Of a stretch of 64,000 bases of DNA, positions 22,795 through 31,654 are shown one piece after another. Origin of the DNA: Paenibacillus sabuli (GTDB lineage: Bacteria; Bacillota; Bacilli; Paenibacillales; Paenibacillaceae); contig NZ_JACXIZ010000027.1 of the NCBI RefSeq assembly GCF_014705605.1, positions 62,001-126,000 of the forward strand, in the 5' to 3' direction. Below the pieces are notes generated by a model that did not search any database, was not told the origin of the DNA, and saw nothing but the letters and a program-made list of their open reading frames with translations. The translations under genes were made by a program, and so were the position numbers. Each line of letters begins with the position of its first letter. Positions within the stretch are counted from its first letter, which is position 1.

Positions 22795-24432
22795 ATGTCC
22801 AACGATACGCCCAAGGGGTCCGGCCAATCAAGCGCGAGCGCGGAGCTCCCGCCGTCGCTTCCGCCCGACGAGCTGCTGAAGCGGCGCGAACGCCTCGAAG
22901 GCTCGCTTGAGCAATCCATTGAATGGTTTAAACAGCTCCTGTTGCCGGACACCGATTTCGTCATTCGGCATTTCGACATTTACGGCCGCTTTCCGGCTGC
23001 ATTGTTTTATATTTCCAGCATGACCAAGCAAGCCGCCATTCATAACGATCTGCTGAAGCCGCTCATGTATATGCCCGATCATCTCAAGGATGCCGAAATC
23101 CGACTGGACGGCCTGGAGACGTTCATTTTGCGCAAAACGCTCTACTTCAGCGACATTCGGACCAGCGAGGAGTACCAGACGCTGACCGAGTCGATCATGC
23201 GGGGCTACGCCCTCCTTCTTGTCGACGGGTTGAACCGAGGGATAATGATCAATACGCGCGATATCGATAAGCGAGCCGTCGAGCAGCCGCCGACCGAGCA
23301 AGTGATTCAGGGCCCGCGCGAGGGTTTTATCGAATCGATGTCGACGAACCTTGCCTTGATGCGTTATCGCCTGGCGACGCCGGACTTCCGCACGCACATC
23401 CGTCAGCTCGGCCGTCTGACCAAGACGCCGGTCGCGATCTGTTACATCGAAGGCGTAGTGGATATGGCGCTGGTGGATGAGGTCAAGACGCGGCTGTCCA
23501 AGATCGACGTCGACGGCATCCTCGATTCGGGCTTCGTCGAGCAGTACATCGAGGACAGTCATCTGTCGCCGTTTCCACAAATTCAAAATACCGAAAAACC
23601 CGACAAAGCCGTAGCGCAAATGCTGGAGGGACGCGTCGTCATCATCGTCGAAGGCTCGCCGTTCGGTCTGATCATCCCGTCCGTTTTCAGTCAATTTTAC
23701 CAGACCACCGAGGATTATGCGACCCGCTTTCTGCAAGGCAGCTTTGTCCGCATTGCGCGCGTCGTCGCTCTCGTGTTTTCGTTGATTTTCCCTTCGCTTT
23801 ACGTGGCCATCATTTCGTTTAACCCGGAGCTCATACCGACGGAATTTGCCGTAGCCGTCGCGGGCGGACGAGCCGGCGTGCCGTTTCCCTCGCTCGTTGA
23901 GGTGCTGATCATCGAGATCTCAATGGAGGTGCTCCGCGAAGCCACCATTCGGTTGCCGCAACAGGTCGGCGGCGCCTTGTCCATCGTCGGCGTGCTCGTC
24001 GTCGGCCAGGCGGCCGTCTCGGCCGGCTTTTCCAGCCCGATCACGGTGGTGGTGATTGCTCTTACGACGATCGGCTCATTTGCGACCCCGGCCTACAATG
24101 CCGCATTCGCGCTGCGCATGCTGCGCTTTCCGCTCATTATCATCTCCGGGATGTTCGGCCTGTACGGGCTGATGATCGGGTTGATTCTGATCGGCAATCA
24201 CCTGCTCTCGCTCAAGTCGTTCGGCGTTCCTTATCTGACCCCGGCCGTTCCGCTGGACATGCAGGGACTCAAGGACCTGCTGATTCGGGGACCGCTCTGG
24301 TGGATGCGTCGCCGACCGGCCTTTTTGCATCCCCGGGACAGTACCCGGGTCGCGCGCCAATCGGCAGAAGATATGACCTCGCCGGGCAATGACGTGCTGG
24401 AGAATAATTCCCCATCCGGTCAAGGAGGCTAG
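22795..24432 (+). CDS. Spore germination protein, GerA family (A subunit)
   Basis: A subunit of a GerA-type germinant receptor in the spore inner membrane (545 residues). The cytosolic N-terminal domain spans about 1-290 and contains SIEWFKQLLLPDTDFVIR and RYRLATPDF. It is followed by the membrane part with the conserved segments LEGRVVIIVEGSPFGLIIP, TRFLQGSFVRIARVVAL, EVLIIEISMEVLREATIRLP and GSFATPAYNAAFALR. The ATG at 22795 follows GAGGTGA; an in-frame reading to 22666 has no start signal. It leads a gerA-gerB-gerC operon. The nutrient recognised is unknown. Confidence 0.95.
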   Translation: MSNDTPKGSGQSSASAELPPSLPPDELLKRRERLEGSLEQSIEWFKQLLLPDTDFVIRHFDIYGRFPAALFYISSMTKQAAIHNDLLKPLMYMPDHLKDAEIRLDGLETFILRKTLYFSDIRTSEEYQTLTESIMRGYALLLVDGLNRGIMINTRDIDKRAVEQPPTEQVIQGPREGFIESMSTNLALMRYRLATPDFRTHIRQLGRLTKTPVAICYIEGVVDMALVDEVKTRLSKIDVDGILDSGFVEQYIEDSHLSPFPQIQNTEKPDKAVAQMLEGRVVIIVEGSPFGLIIPSVFSQFYQTTEDYATRFLQGSFVRIARVVALVFSLIFPSLYVAIISFNPELIPTEFAVAVAGGRAGVPFPSLVEVLIIEISMEVLREATIRLPQQVGGALSIVGVLVVGQAAVSAGFSSPITVVVIALTTIGSFATPAYNAAFALRMLRFPLIIISGMFGLYGLMIGLILIGNHLLSLKSFGVPYLTPAVPLDMQGLKDLLIRGPLWWMRRRPAFLHPRDSTRVARQSAEDMTSPGNDVLENNSPSGQGG

Positions 24433-24438
24433 AGTCGC

Positions 24439-25539
24439 ATGAACAGACCCGCCACTGTGACAACGCTGCAAGCCGCTGCGCTCGTCGCCGGCTCCATCAT
24501 CGGCGTCGGCGTCCTGCCGCTGCCGCGCGTCGCGACGCTAGCGGCCGATACCGGCGGTCCGCTGGTGACGGGTGTTGCGGTACTGGCCGCATGGCTCGCA
24601 TTGTGGCTGATCACCAAGCTTGGGACTCTCTTTCCCCAGCAGTCGATATTTCAATACAGCGAGATTTTGCTCGGCAGATGGCTTGCCGCGATCGGCACCC
24701 TTCTGCTGATCTGTTTTTTTGCGTTTCTCGCTTCGCTTGCGGCACGCGAATTCGGCGAAGTCGTCGTGACCGCCGTCTTGCGCAAAACGCCGCTGGAGAT
24801 GACCGTGCTGGCGATGCTGTTGCTGGCGGCGATCGCCGCGCGTAACGACGTTCGCACCTTTTCCTATATTCACATGTTCTACCTGCCGTTTATTCTCGCG
24901 CCGGGCATCCTGATTATCGCCCTGTCTCTCAAAAATGCAGTCAGTCTGAATCTGTTGCCATTATGGGGCAATGACGCTACCGCACTCTCGGTGACGCACG
25001 GCATTCTGACGATCGCATCACTATTTCAAGTGGCATTTGTCGTGACGATCGTCATTCCGCATATGAAGCAGCCGCAAAAGGCGCTGAAAGCCAGCTCCTG
25101 GGGAGTCGTGATCGCAGGCGGTCTGTATGTAGCCATTGTGCTGGCTACGATTGCCGTATTCGGCTCCGAGGAGACAAGACTGCTCATCTGGCCGACGCTG
25201 GAGCTGGCCAAGACGACTTCCCTGCCCGCCAATATCCTGGAGAGGCTGGACGCCGCATTTCTGGCGATTTGGGTCACCGCCGTCTTTACAACCCTGCTGT
25301 CTACCTACTATTTGACGATCCATGCCATCAGTCAGCTTTTTCGCTTGAAGGATCATCGCCTGCTGACGTATTTTGTCCTGCCGTTTATTTTCTGGATGGC
25401 GATGCTCCCGCAAAGTGTGCTGCAGCTTTACCAGATTGTCGAGCTAGTTGGCCGGATTGGCCTCTGCATCACGTTCGGCTACCCGATCATTCTGCTGCTG
25501 GTATGGCTGCTTCGCAGACGAGGGGTGAGCAGCTCATGA
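24439..25539 (+). CDS. Endospore germination permease, GerAB family (B subunit)
   Basis: B subunit of the germinant receptor, an APC-superfamily membrane protein of 366 residues with ten predicted helices. ALVAGSIIGVGVLPLPR is the substrate-site helix of the family, and LAAREFGEVVVTAVLRKTP, YLPFILAPG and LSTYYLTIHAISQLF are typical. In characterised homologues this subunit binds the amino acid germinant. The ribosome site AAGGAGG is inside the end of the A gene, six bases separate the genes, and the stop overlaps the C gene as ATGA. Confidence 0.95.
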   Translation: MNRPATVTTLQAAALVAGSIIGVGVLPLPRVATLAADTGGPLVTGVAVLAAWLALWLITKLGTLFPQQSIFQYSEILLGRWLAAIGTLLLICFFAFLASLAAREFGEVVVTAVLRKTPLEMTVLAMLLLAAIAARNDVRTFSYIHMFYLPFILAPGILIIALSLKNAVSLNLLPLWGNDATALSVTHGILTIASLFQVAFVVTIVIPHMKQPQKALKASSWGVVIAGGLYVAIVLATIAVFGSEETRLLIWPTLELAKTTSLPANILERLDAAFLAIWVTAVFTTLLSTYYLTIHAISQLFRLKDHRLLTYFVLPFIFWMAMLPQSVLQLYQIVELVGRIGLCITFGYPIILLLVWLLRRRGVSSS

Positions 25540-26774
25540 GGGAACGAAATTTTATGCGCTTGCTTCGATTCCTTCGCACCGGCTTTGCCGTCGTCTTGCT
25601 GCCGACGCTGCTGCTGCCGCTTGGCGGATGCTGGGACCGCTTGGAAATTGAAAAGCGAGCTGTCGTACTTGGCATCGCCGTCGATTCCGCGACTGCCAAA
25701 GAAGCTGGCGACGACAATAAAGTCACGCATCTGGGCCGGGAGCTGCCCAAGGTCGAAACGCATAAATTGCGCATCACGGCGCAGATCGCCATTCCCGGGC
25801 GCATCCCGCTGGGACCGGGCGAAGGCGGTTCGGGAGGCGGCAAGCCAAAGCCGGTATGGGTTGTCAGCGCGTACGGGCACACGATAGACGACGCGATGAT
25901 GGTGCTGCAGCAAAAGCTGTCCGACCGCATTTTTCTTGGCCATCTTCGGGTGATCGTCGTCGCAGAGGATGTCGCGCGCGCGGGGATGAGCAACATCAAC
26001 GATTACTTTCGGCGCAACCCCCAGGTACGCCGTCTCGCGTGGATGATTGTAGCCAAGGACGAGGCCGCATCGCTGATGGCAGCCAATCCGGAGCTGAAGC
26101 GCGTGCCGGCGCTTTATATCCTGGCGATGATGGACCACGCCGTCGAGATGGGCAAGTATCCCGACGAATTCGTCGGGAAGTTTTGGAGCAAGCGCTCCAG
26201 CAAAGGCCGCGACCCCCATTTGCCCTATGTGCAGATGGAAGCCGGCGAGACCTTTTCCCTGAAAGGCATGGCGCTTTTCGACGGTGACCGTATGGTCGAT
26301 TATACCGATCCGCTGCAGATCGGGGTGTTCATGGCGATGACCAACATTCAATCCGGCGGCTATTCAGTATACACGCCCCGAGAAAATTTAATGTACCGGG
26401 CCACCTACCGCAGCGCCAAGACCAGATTGAAAATTGAAAACGGGCATCCGCATTTTCGAATTGACATCCAGGTCGAGGGCAATATTGAAGAAAAACCGAA
26501 CGAAAGCTACGATCTGGAAACGGCTGCCCAGTTGGCCGCGCTGGAGAAGCGACTGGGGGCGGCTGCGCAAAAGGGCGCACTTGCATTAATTGCGCTTACT
26601 CAGGAGGCCAATGCCGATATTTTTGGCTTTGGTGAATTGGTTCGGGCCAAAAAGCCCGCTTTTTGGAATCGCGAAATCCGGACCAAGGACAACTGGCACC
26701 GCATGTACAAAAAATCGACTTTTGAAGTCAACTACGTCATTAAAATTCGCCGCGTCGGCATGAAGGCGGAGTAA
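25536..26774 (+). CDS. Spore germination lipoprotein, Ger(x)C family (C subunit)
   Basis: C subunit of the receptor, a lipoprotein of 412 residues. The signal peptide ends in LLPLGGCWDR, with Cys32 as lipidation site and the GCWDR signature of GerC proteins. Further hallmarks are KRAVVLGIAVDSA, LGHLRVIVVAEDVARAG, RLAWMIVAKDEA and FSLKGMALFDGDRMV. A Gly/Pro-rich insertion (GPGEGGSGGGKPKP) interrupts the first domain. An internal ATG at codon 7 is an alternative start. Confidence 0.93.
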   Translation: MRERNFMRLLRFLRTGFAVVLLPTLLLPLGGCWDRLEIEKRAVVLGIAVDSATAKEAGDDNKVTHLGRELPKVETHKLRITAQIAIPGRIPLGPGEGGSGGGKPKPVWVVSAYGHTIDDAMMVLQQKLSDRIFLGHLRVIVVAEDVARAGMSNINDYFRRNPQVRRLAWMIVAKDEAASLMAANPELKRVPALYILAMMDHAVEMGKYPDEFVGKFWSKRSSKGRDPHLPYVQMEAGETFSLKGMALFDGDRMVDYTDPLQIGVFMAMTNIQSGGYSVYTPRENLMYRATYRSAKTRLKIENGHPHFRIDIQVEGNIEEKPNESYDLETAAQLAALEKRLGAAAQKGALALIALTQEANADIFGFGELVRAKKPAFWNREIRTKDNWHRMYKKSTFEVNYVIKIRRVGMKAE

Positions 26775-26785
26775 GGGGTGAAACG

Positions 26786-26986
26786 ATGTCAGAGGGTCAG
26801 CTCGGTTACATTTCAGCGCTCATCACGATTTTTATCGGCTGCGGCATCCTGACGCTGGCCGTCGATGTTGCGTACTACCGGCAAAAAAAGATGAAGCGCG
26901 AGCGGAAAACGTCGCGTGTGCTCGGCTGGACCAACATCTGGACGGGGATCGCGCTGCTCGTCTCGCACTGGCTGATGAGCATCTGA
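26786..26986 (+). CDS. CLC_0170-family small membrane protein
   Basis: Protein of 66 residues with two hydrophobic helices (ISALITIFIGCGILTLAVDV and NIWTGIALLVSHWLMS) joined by a basic loop (KKMKRERKTSRVLGW). This layout matches the small CLC_0170 family found next to germination operons. It is 11 bases after the C subunit gene, with AAGGGGTG before the ATG, so it is probably the fourth gene of the operon, possibly a receptor accessory or D-like subunit; that role is inference. Confidence 0.8.
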   Translation: MSEGQLGYISALITIFIGCGILTLAVDVAYYRQKKMKRERKTSRVLGWTNIWTGIALLVSHWLMSI

Positions 26987-27106
26987 TTTTAATGTCGCGA
27001 ATCTCGCTATTTTCACCGGCGGCGCTTGCGTGTCACGAATTTGGCGTTTGCTTCCGGCTGCGCGTGCGTTCGGCGCGCATGCAGCGGTTACTTTTTTCAG
27101 GCAACC

Positions 27107-27115
27107 TGCTATACT
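27107..27115 (+). promoter_or_regulatory. Extended -10 promoter of the DEAD-box helicase gene
   Basis: TGCTATACT (TG-n-TATACT) about 53 bases before the ATG. No good -35 is seen, which fits an extended -10 promoter. Confidence 0.4.
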
Positions 27116-27168
27116 GGAAAAGCGAACCGTGCAAGAAATCGCAATTTCGAGAAACGAGGCTACACACT

Positions 27169-28875
27169 ATGACGTTGTCTTTTGAACAGCTGGGAGTCGG
27201 CCCAGAGCTGACCGGGCGCCTGAAAAGCCTGGGCATCGCCCTACCCACTCCCGTACAAGAACAGACCATTCCCGCTGCCGCAGCCGGCCGGGATGTTATC
27301 GTACAAGCCCAGACCGGCACGGGCAAGACGCTTGCTTTTGCGCTGCCGATCCTGGAACGCCTCCGCGCCGAGCGCGAGCATATCCAGGCGCTGATCGTCA
27401 CGCCGACGCGCGAGCTGGCGATACAGATCACCCAGGAACTCGACAAGCTGGCCGACCTCTTCGGCGCGAGTGTGCTGGCCGCTTATGGCGGTCAGGACGT
27501 GGATGCCCAGATCCGTAAGCTGCAGGGCGCAGCGCACATCGTCGTCGCCACGCCGGGCCGGCTGCTCGACCATCTGCGCCGGGGCACGATCGAGCTGTGG
27601 AAGCTCGATACCGTGGTGTTGGACGAGGCCGATCAGATGCTGCATATGGGCTTCCTGCCCGAGGTGGAGGAGATTCTCGCCCAGACCCCGCGCCAGCGCC
27701 AGACTATGCTGTTCTCGGCGACCATTCCGGAGCCGATCCGTCAGCTGGCCGCCCATTACCTGCGCGAGCCGGAGGATATCCGCGTCCGCGGACAGGCTGT
27801 CACGCTGCGCAGCATTCGCCAGTATCTCGTGCCGGCTACGGATCGCACCCGGCTGCCCCTCCTGCAGCAGCTGATCGAGGAGGATCGCCCTTATCTGGCC
27901 GTCGTCTTCTGCCGGACCAAGCTGCGCGCCAAGAAGCTGTGCGCCTCGCTCCAGGAGACCGGGCTCGCTGCCGACGAGCTGCACGGCGATCTGACTCAGG
28001 CCAAGCGCGAGCAAGTGATGAAACGCTTCCGCTCGGCCAAGCTGCAAGTGCTCGTCGCCACTGATGTCGCCGCACGCGGCCTCGATGTCGAAGGGGTGAC
28101 GCATGTCTATAATTACGACGTCCCCCAGGATGCCGAAATCTACATCCACCGCATCGGCCGCACAGGCCGCGCCGGCCAGGAAGGCTGCGCCGTGACGCTC
28201 GCTTCGGCGCGCGACCGCTACGCCGTGCAGGCGATCGAGCGCGGCATCGGCGAGCCGCTCCGGCCGCGCTCGGCTCCGGGGTCGACCGAATCCACGGCGC
28301 CGAACGTACCTGGCGAGAAGCGCCCGCAAGACCGCGAGCAGGGTGTCCGCTCTCGCGGGCGTGAAGCCGGCCGCTCCGGAGGACGCGGCGCCGGGCACAC
28401 CGGGAGGCACGACGCTGGGCGCACGGGGGGACGCGATGCCGATCGGACGCGGGAGAGCGTGGGCGGTCGCACCAGAGGGCGCGACGTCGAACGCATCGGC
28501 AAGCACGACGCTGGCCGCACCGGAGGACGCGATGCTGAGCGCGCGCGTGGACGTGAGAGCGACCGTGCCGACAGGCAAGAGAGCGATTGGACGCATGGAC
28601 GTGGGAGCGATCGCGCGAGACGCAGCGCAGCCAATGGAGCGCAGGGCGCGGCCCGCAGCCGCAATAGCGAAGGCAAGCGCGGCCAGGCCGGCTACGGGAC
28701 CGCCCCGGGCGGCAAGCCGGCGCGCGGAGGAAAGGCGCAATCGGGGCGGCCTAGCCGCGATAAGGCGAGTCCTGCCGGACGATCGGCTGGCAAGCGAGGC
28801 GCCGGTACGGCGGGCGGCAGACGCGGCGCCGGCCGCCCAGGCGCCGCCCCCACCGGAAGACGCCGCGAGCGTTAA
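27169..28875 (+). CDS. DEAD-box RNA helicase with RG-rich C-terminal tail
   Basis: ATP-dependent RNA helicase of 568 residues. All motifs are present in the first 370 residues: Q motif SFEQLGVGPEL, Walker A QTGTGKT near 46, PTRELA, TPGRLLD, DEAD, SAT, ARGLDVEGV and HRIGRTGRAG. The core is most like Bacillus CshA/CshB/YfmL enzymes involved in ribosome assembly and mRNA turnover. Residues from about 370 to the end are a long, basic, low-complexity tail of Arg, Gly, Asp and Ser with repeated GGRDA and RTGGR units, probably an RNA-binding extension. The start at 27169 has a modest GAGG site. A terminator follows. Confidence 0.92.
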   Translation: MTLSFEQLGVGPELTGRLKSLGIALPTPVQEQTIPAAAAGRDVIVQAQTGTGKTLAFALPILERLRAEREHIQALIVTPTRELAIQITQELDKLADLFGASVLAAYGGQDVDAQIRKLQGAAHIVVATPGRLLDHLRRGTIELWKLDTVVLDEADQMLHMGFLPEVEEILAQTPRQRQTMLFSATIPEPIRQLAAHYLREPEDIRVRGQAVTLRSIRQYLVPATDRTRLPLLQQLIEEDRPYLAVVFCRTKLRAKKLCASLQETGLAADELHGDLTQAKREQVMKRFRSAKLQVLVATDVAARGLDVEGVTHVYNYDVPQDAEIYIHRIGRTGRAGQEGCAVTLASARDRYAVQAIERGIGEPLRPRSAPGSTESTAPNVPGEKRPQDREQGVRSRGREAGRSGGRGAGHTGRHDAGRTGGRDADRTRESVGGRTRGRDVERIGKHDAGRTGGRDAERARGRESDRADRQESDWTHGRGSDRARRSAANGAQGAARSRNSEGKRGQAGYGTAPGGKPARGGKAQSGRPSRDKASPAGRSAGKRGAGTAGGRRGAGRPGAAPTGRRRER

Positions 28876-28950
28876 TTACATCCGGAGGCGACGGGATTAA
28901 GCTCATATTTTGACGTTATGAGAGCCCTTTTGCTACAGCGGCTGCAGTTC

Positions 28951-28982
28951 ACCCCAGCTTGCACGTCAAGGTGGGGTTTTTA
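28951..28982 (+). terminator. Terminator of the DEAD-box helicase gene
   Basis: ACCCCAGCTTG (28951-28961) pairs with CAAGGTGGGGT (28967-28977) with one mismatch, then TTTTTA. It abuts the stop codon of the convergent hrpB gene. Confidence 0.75.
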
Positions 28983-31622
28983 GCTGCCTCTGGGCTTCAC
29001 GCGTCGCGTAGGCGGCGCTTCCAGCGGGTTGTCCGGCCAGTAATGCTTCGGGTAGCGCCCCTTCAGGTCCTTCTTCACCTCAAAATACGCCTCCGCCCAA
29101 AAGCTGCGCAAATCCCGGGTGACCTGCATCGGCCGCTGGGCGGGCGAGAGCAGATGCAGCGTCAGCGCAATCCGTCCGCCGCCGATGCGCGGCGTATCCC
29201 GCAGACCAAACAGCTCCTGCAGGCGCACCGCAAGCACGGGCGCGGCCGGATCGCCGTAATCGACCGGGATGCGCGAGCCGCTGGGCACCTGCACATGCGT
29301 AGGCGCCAGCTCCTCGAGCTGCCGGCGCTCCTGCCAGCTCAGCCTGGATTCGAGCGCTTCCCGCAGCTGCACGCGCTGCAGCTCGGCCGCGCTGCGCATG
29401 CCCGCCGCGAACGGACCGAGCCATAGCTCCAGCTCCCCCAGCAGCGCTTCGTCGCTGGCGTCCGGCCAGGCCGGCGGATCCGACGCGTGCATGAAGCACA
29501 GCCGCTGCTGCAGCTGACGCAGCGGTCGTGTCCACGGCAGCAATTGCAGCCCTTCCTCGCGAATCCCGCTCAGCAATGCGCCAAGCCGCACATCCGCGTC
29601 GATATGATGCGCGGCCCGCTCGCGCAAGACGAGCGCGCCCAGCCGTAGCTGCTCGCGCGCCTCCACCGCATGCCGCGCACGATTCCAATTGACATGCACC
29701 GCCTGCTCCATCTCATCAGCCAACTCGCGCTCGAGCCGACCCTGATCGAGCGGCGCCGCGAGGTCGATTCGGCTCTCCTCCCCCTTGTCGTCCAGCTCGA
29801 CCACCACCAGATACGGTGCGGAAGAGAGCGCCTGCAGCTCCGCCAGCGCCGCCCCGCGCCCGCCGCTGAGCACATAACGACCCGTGCCGCGGCGCTGTGC
29901 GATGCGGTCCGGATAGGCATGCGCGAGCAGCGCTCCGCATAGCGACGGATCGGACTGGTCGGACGAATCGGAAGCGTCGCGCGATATAGCGCCGCCGTCC
30001 TGTTGCATAGCACCACCGTCGCTCAACAGGTCGCCGCCGTCGCGATTTTTAGGTCCGCCGTCGCGTGGCACAGCCACACTCGCATGGGCCTGGACGCGGC
30101 CGGCGCGGCGCCATTGCCCCGCTGTCCTCCGAATGCGCGCGGCTGCGGACGGGTCGAGGTCATGCCCCGGCGGGATGCGACCGAGCAGCGCCTCGAAGCG
30201 CAGCCGCAGATCGGCCTCCGGCCGGCCGCCGCCCTCGCGGCGCAGCGGATCGCGCTCGCCGAGCAAGGCGGCGAGCAGACAAGCCTCCGGGCCCAGGCCG
30301 GCGTCCACGGCGCGCAGCACCATATGGGCAAGGCGAGGATGTCCGCCCAGCTCGGCCATGCGTCGGCCGTGCGCCGTAATGCGATGGTCCGCGTCCAGTG
30401 CCCCCAGCCTGAGCAGCAGCTCGCCGGCCTGACGGAGCGCCGCCGGAGGCGGAGGATCGAGCCACTTCAGCTCGCTCGCATCGGCTGCGCCCCACTGCGC
30501 CAGCTCCAGTGCGAGCGGGGCGAGATCGGACTGGCGAATCTCCGGCTCGCCCGCCGCAGGCAGACGATCATGGCCGGCTTCGGACCAGAGCCGGTAGCAC
30601 GCGCCCGGCGCGACCCGACCGGCGCGGCCGCGCCGTTGGTCTGCCGACGCCTGCGACACCGGCACCGTCTCCAGACGGCTCATCCCGGTCCGCGGCGAGA
30701 AGCGCGACACCCGCATCCAGCCGCAATCGACGACCGTTCGCACGCCCTCGACTGTCAGACTGGATTCTGCAATTGAGGTGGCCAACACGATTTTGCGCTT
30801 GCCTTGCGGATCAGGCTGCAAGGCGGCATCCTGCTCCTCCAGGGGCAGATTGCCATGCAGCAGACGCACGCTCGCTCCCGCATGCTCCAGCCTGCGCTGC
30901 AGCTGCGCCGCGGTCCGGCGCAGCTCCGCGACGCCCGGCAGGAAGACCAGCAGATCGCCTTGCGGCTGCTCGTGCAGCGCGCGCACGAGCAGTGCGGCCG
31001 CCGACACCTCCAGCCGCTCCTGCCCGGCAGGCGGCGCATAGATCGTCTCTACCGGATAGACGCGCCCCTCGCTCCGTATGACCGGCGCATCTCCGAGCAG
31101 CGCCGCCACAGGCTCCGCTTCCAGCGTCGCGGACATTGCAATCAGGCGCAGCTCGGGCCGCAGCAGCTCGCGCGCTTGCAGCGCCAGCGCCAGGCCGAGA
31201 TCGGCATGCAGGCTGCGCTCGTGATATTCGTCGAAGAGGATCGCCCCCGCCTGCTCCAGTCCAGGATCGGCCTGCAGCATGCGCGTCAGCACGCCTTCGG
31301 TCACGACCTCGATGCGGGTGGAAGGCCCGACCTTCGTCTCCAGCCGCATCCGGTATCCGACCGTCTGGCCGACCGGTTCGCCCAGCTTCGCCGCCATATG
31401 CCGCGCCGCGGCGCGGGCCGCGAGCCGCCGCGGCTCCAGCAGGAGGAGCTTGCGTCCCTCCAGCCACGGCTCGTCCAGCAGCGCCAGCGGCACGATGGTC
31501 GTCTTGCCCGCTCCGGGCGGCGCCACCAGCACGGCGCAGCCGCGCTGCCGCAGCGCCTCCCGGAGCTGCGGCAGGCATTGCACGACTGGCAATGCCGTGT
31601 CGACAGTCTGTCTTGATTTCAT
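28980..31622 (-). CDS. hrpB: ATP-dependent helicase HrpB
   Basis: DEAH-type helicase of 880 residues. APPGAGKTTIVPLALLDEPW is the Walker A region, followed by LLEPRRLAARAAARHMA, FDEYHERSLHADLGLAL, MSATLE, LVFLPGVAEL, ATSIAESSLTVEGV and QRRGRAGRVAPGACYRLW, and by the HrpB-specific C-terminal domain ending near GRYPKHYWPDNP. The physiological role of HrpB is unclear. The ATG at 31622 follows AAAGGCGGG; an extension to 31688 lacks a site. A low-complexity insertion with four DGG units (near 29970-30065) interrupts the region between the helicase and C-terminal domains. Confidence 0.93.
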   Translation of the reverse strand: MKSRQTVDTALPVVQCLPQLREALRQRGCAVLVAPPGAGKTTIVPLALLDEPWLEGRKLLLLEPRRLAARAAARHMAAKLGEPVGQTVGYRMRLETKVGPSTRIEVVTEGVLTRMLQADPGLEQAGAILFDEYHERSLHADLGLALALQARELLRPELRLIAMSATLEAEPVAALLGDAPVIRSEGRVYPVETIYAPPAGQERLEVSAAALLVRALHEQPQGDLLVFLPGVAELRRTAAQLQRRLEHAGASVRLLHGNLPLEEQDAALQPDPQGKRKIVLATSIAESSLTVEGVRTVVDCGWMRVSRFSPRTGMSRLETVPVSQASADQRRGRAGRVAPGACYRLWSEAGHDRLPAAGEPEIRQSDLAPLALELAQWGAADASELKWLDPPPPAALRQAGELLLRLGALDADHRITAHGRRMAELGGHPRLAHMVLRAVDAGLGPEACLLAALLGERDPLRREGGGRPEADLRLRFEALLGRIPPGHDLDPSAAARIRRTAGQWRRAGRVQAHASVAVPRDGGPKNRDGGDLLSDGGAMQQDGGAISRDASDSSDQSDPSLCGALLAHAYPDRIAQRRGTGRYVLSGGRGAALAELQALSSAPYLVVVELDDKGEESRIDLAAPLDQGRLERELADEMEQAVHVNWNRARHAVEAREQLRLGALVLRERAAHHIDADVRLGALLSGIREEGLQLLPWTRPLRQLQQRLCFMHASDPPAWPDASDEALLGELELWLGPFAAGMRSAAELQRVQLREALESRLSWQERRQLEELAPTHVQVPSGSRIPVDYGDPAAPVLAVRLQELFGLRDTPRIGGGRIALTLHLLSPAQRPMQVTRDLRSFWAEAYFEVKKDLKGRYPKHYWPDNPLEAPPTRRVKPRGS

Positions 31623-31654
31623 GCTATCCCGCCTTTTCTTTGCATCCTGTCGTT

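Noticed and set aside
27241-28740. A 499-codon open frame on the minus strand
   Set aside because: It is antisense to the DEAD-box helicase and arises from codon bias in high-GC DNA.
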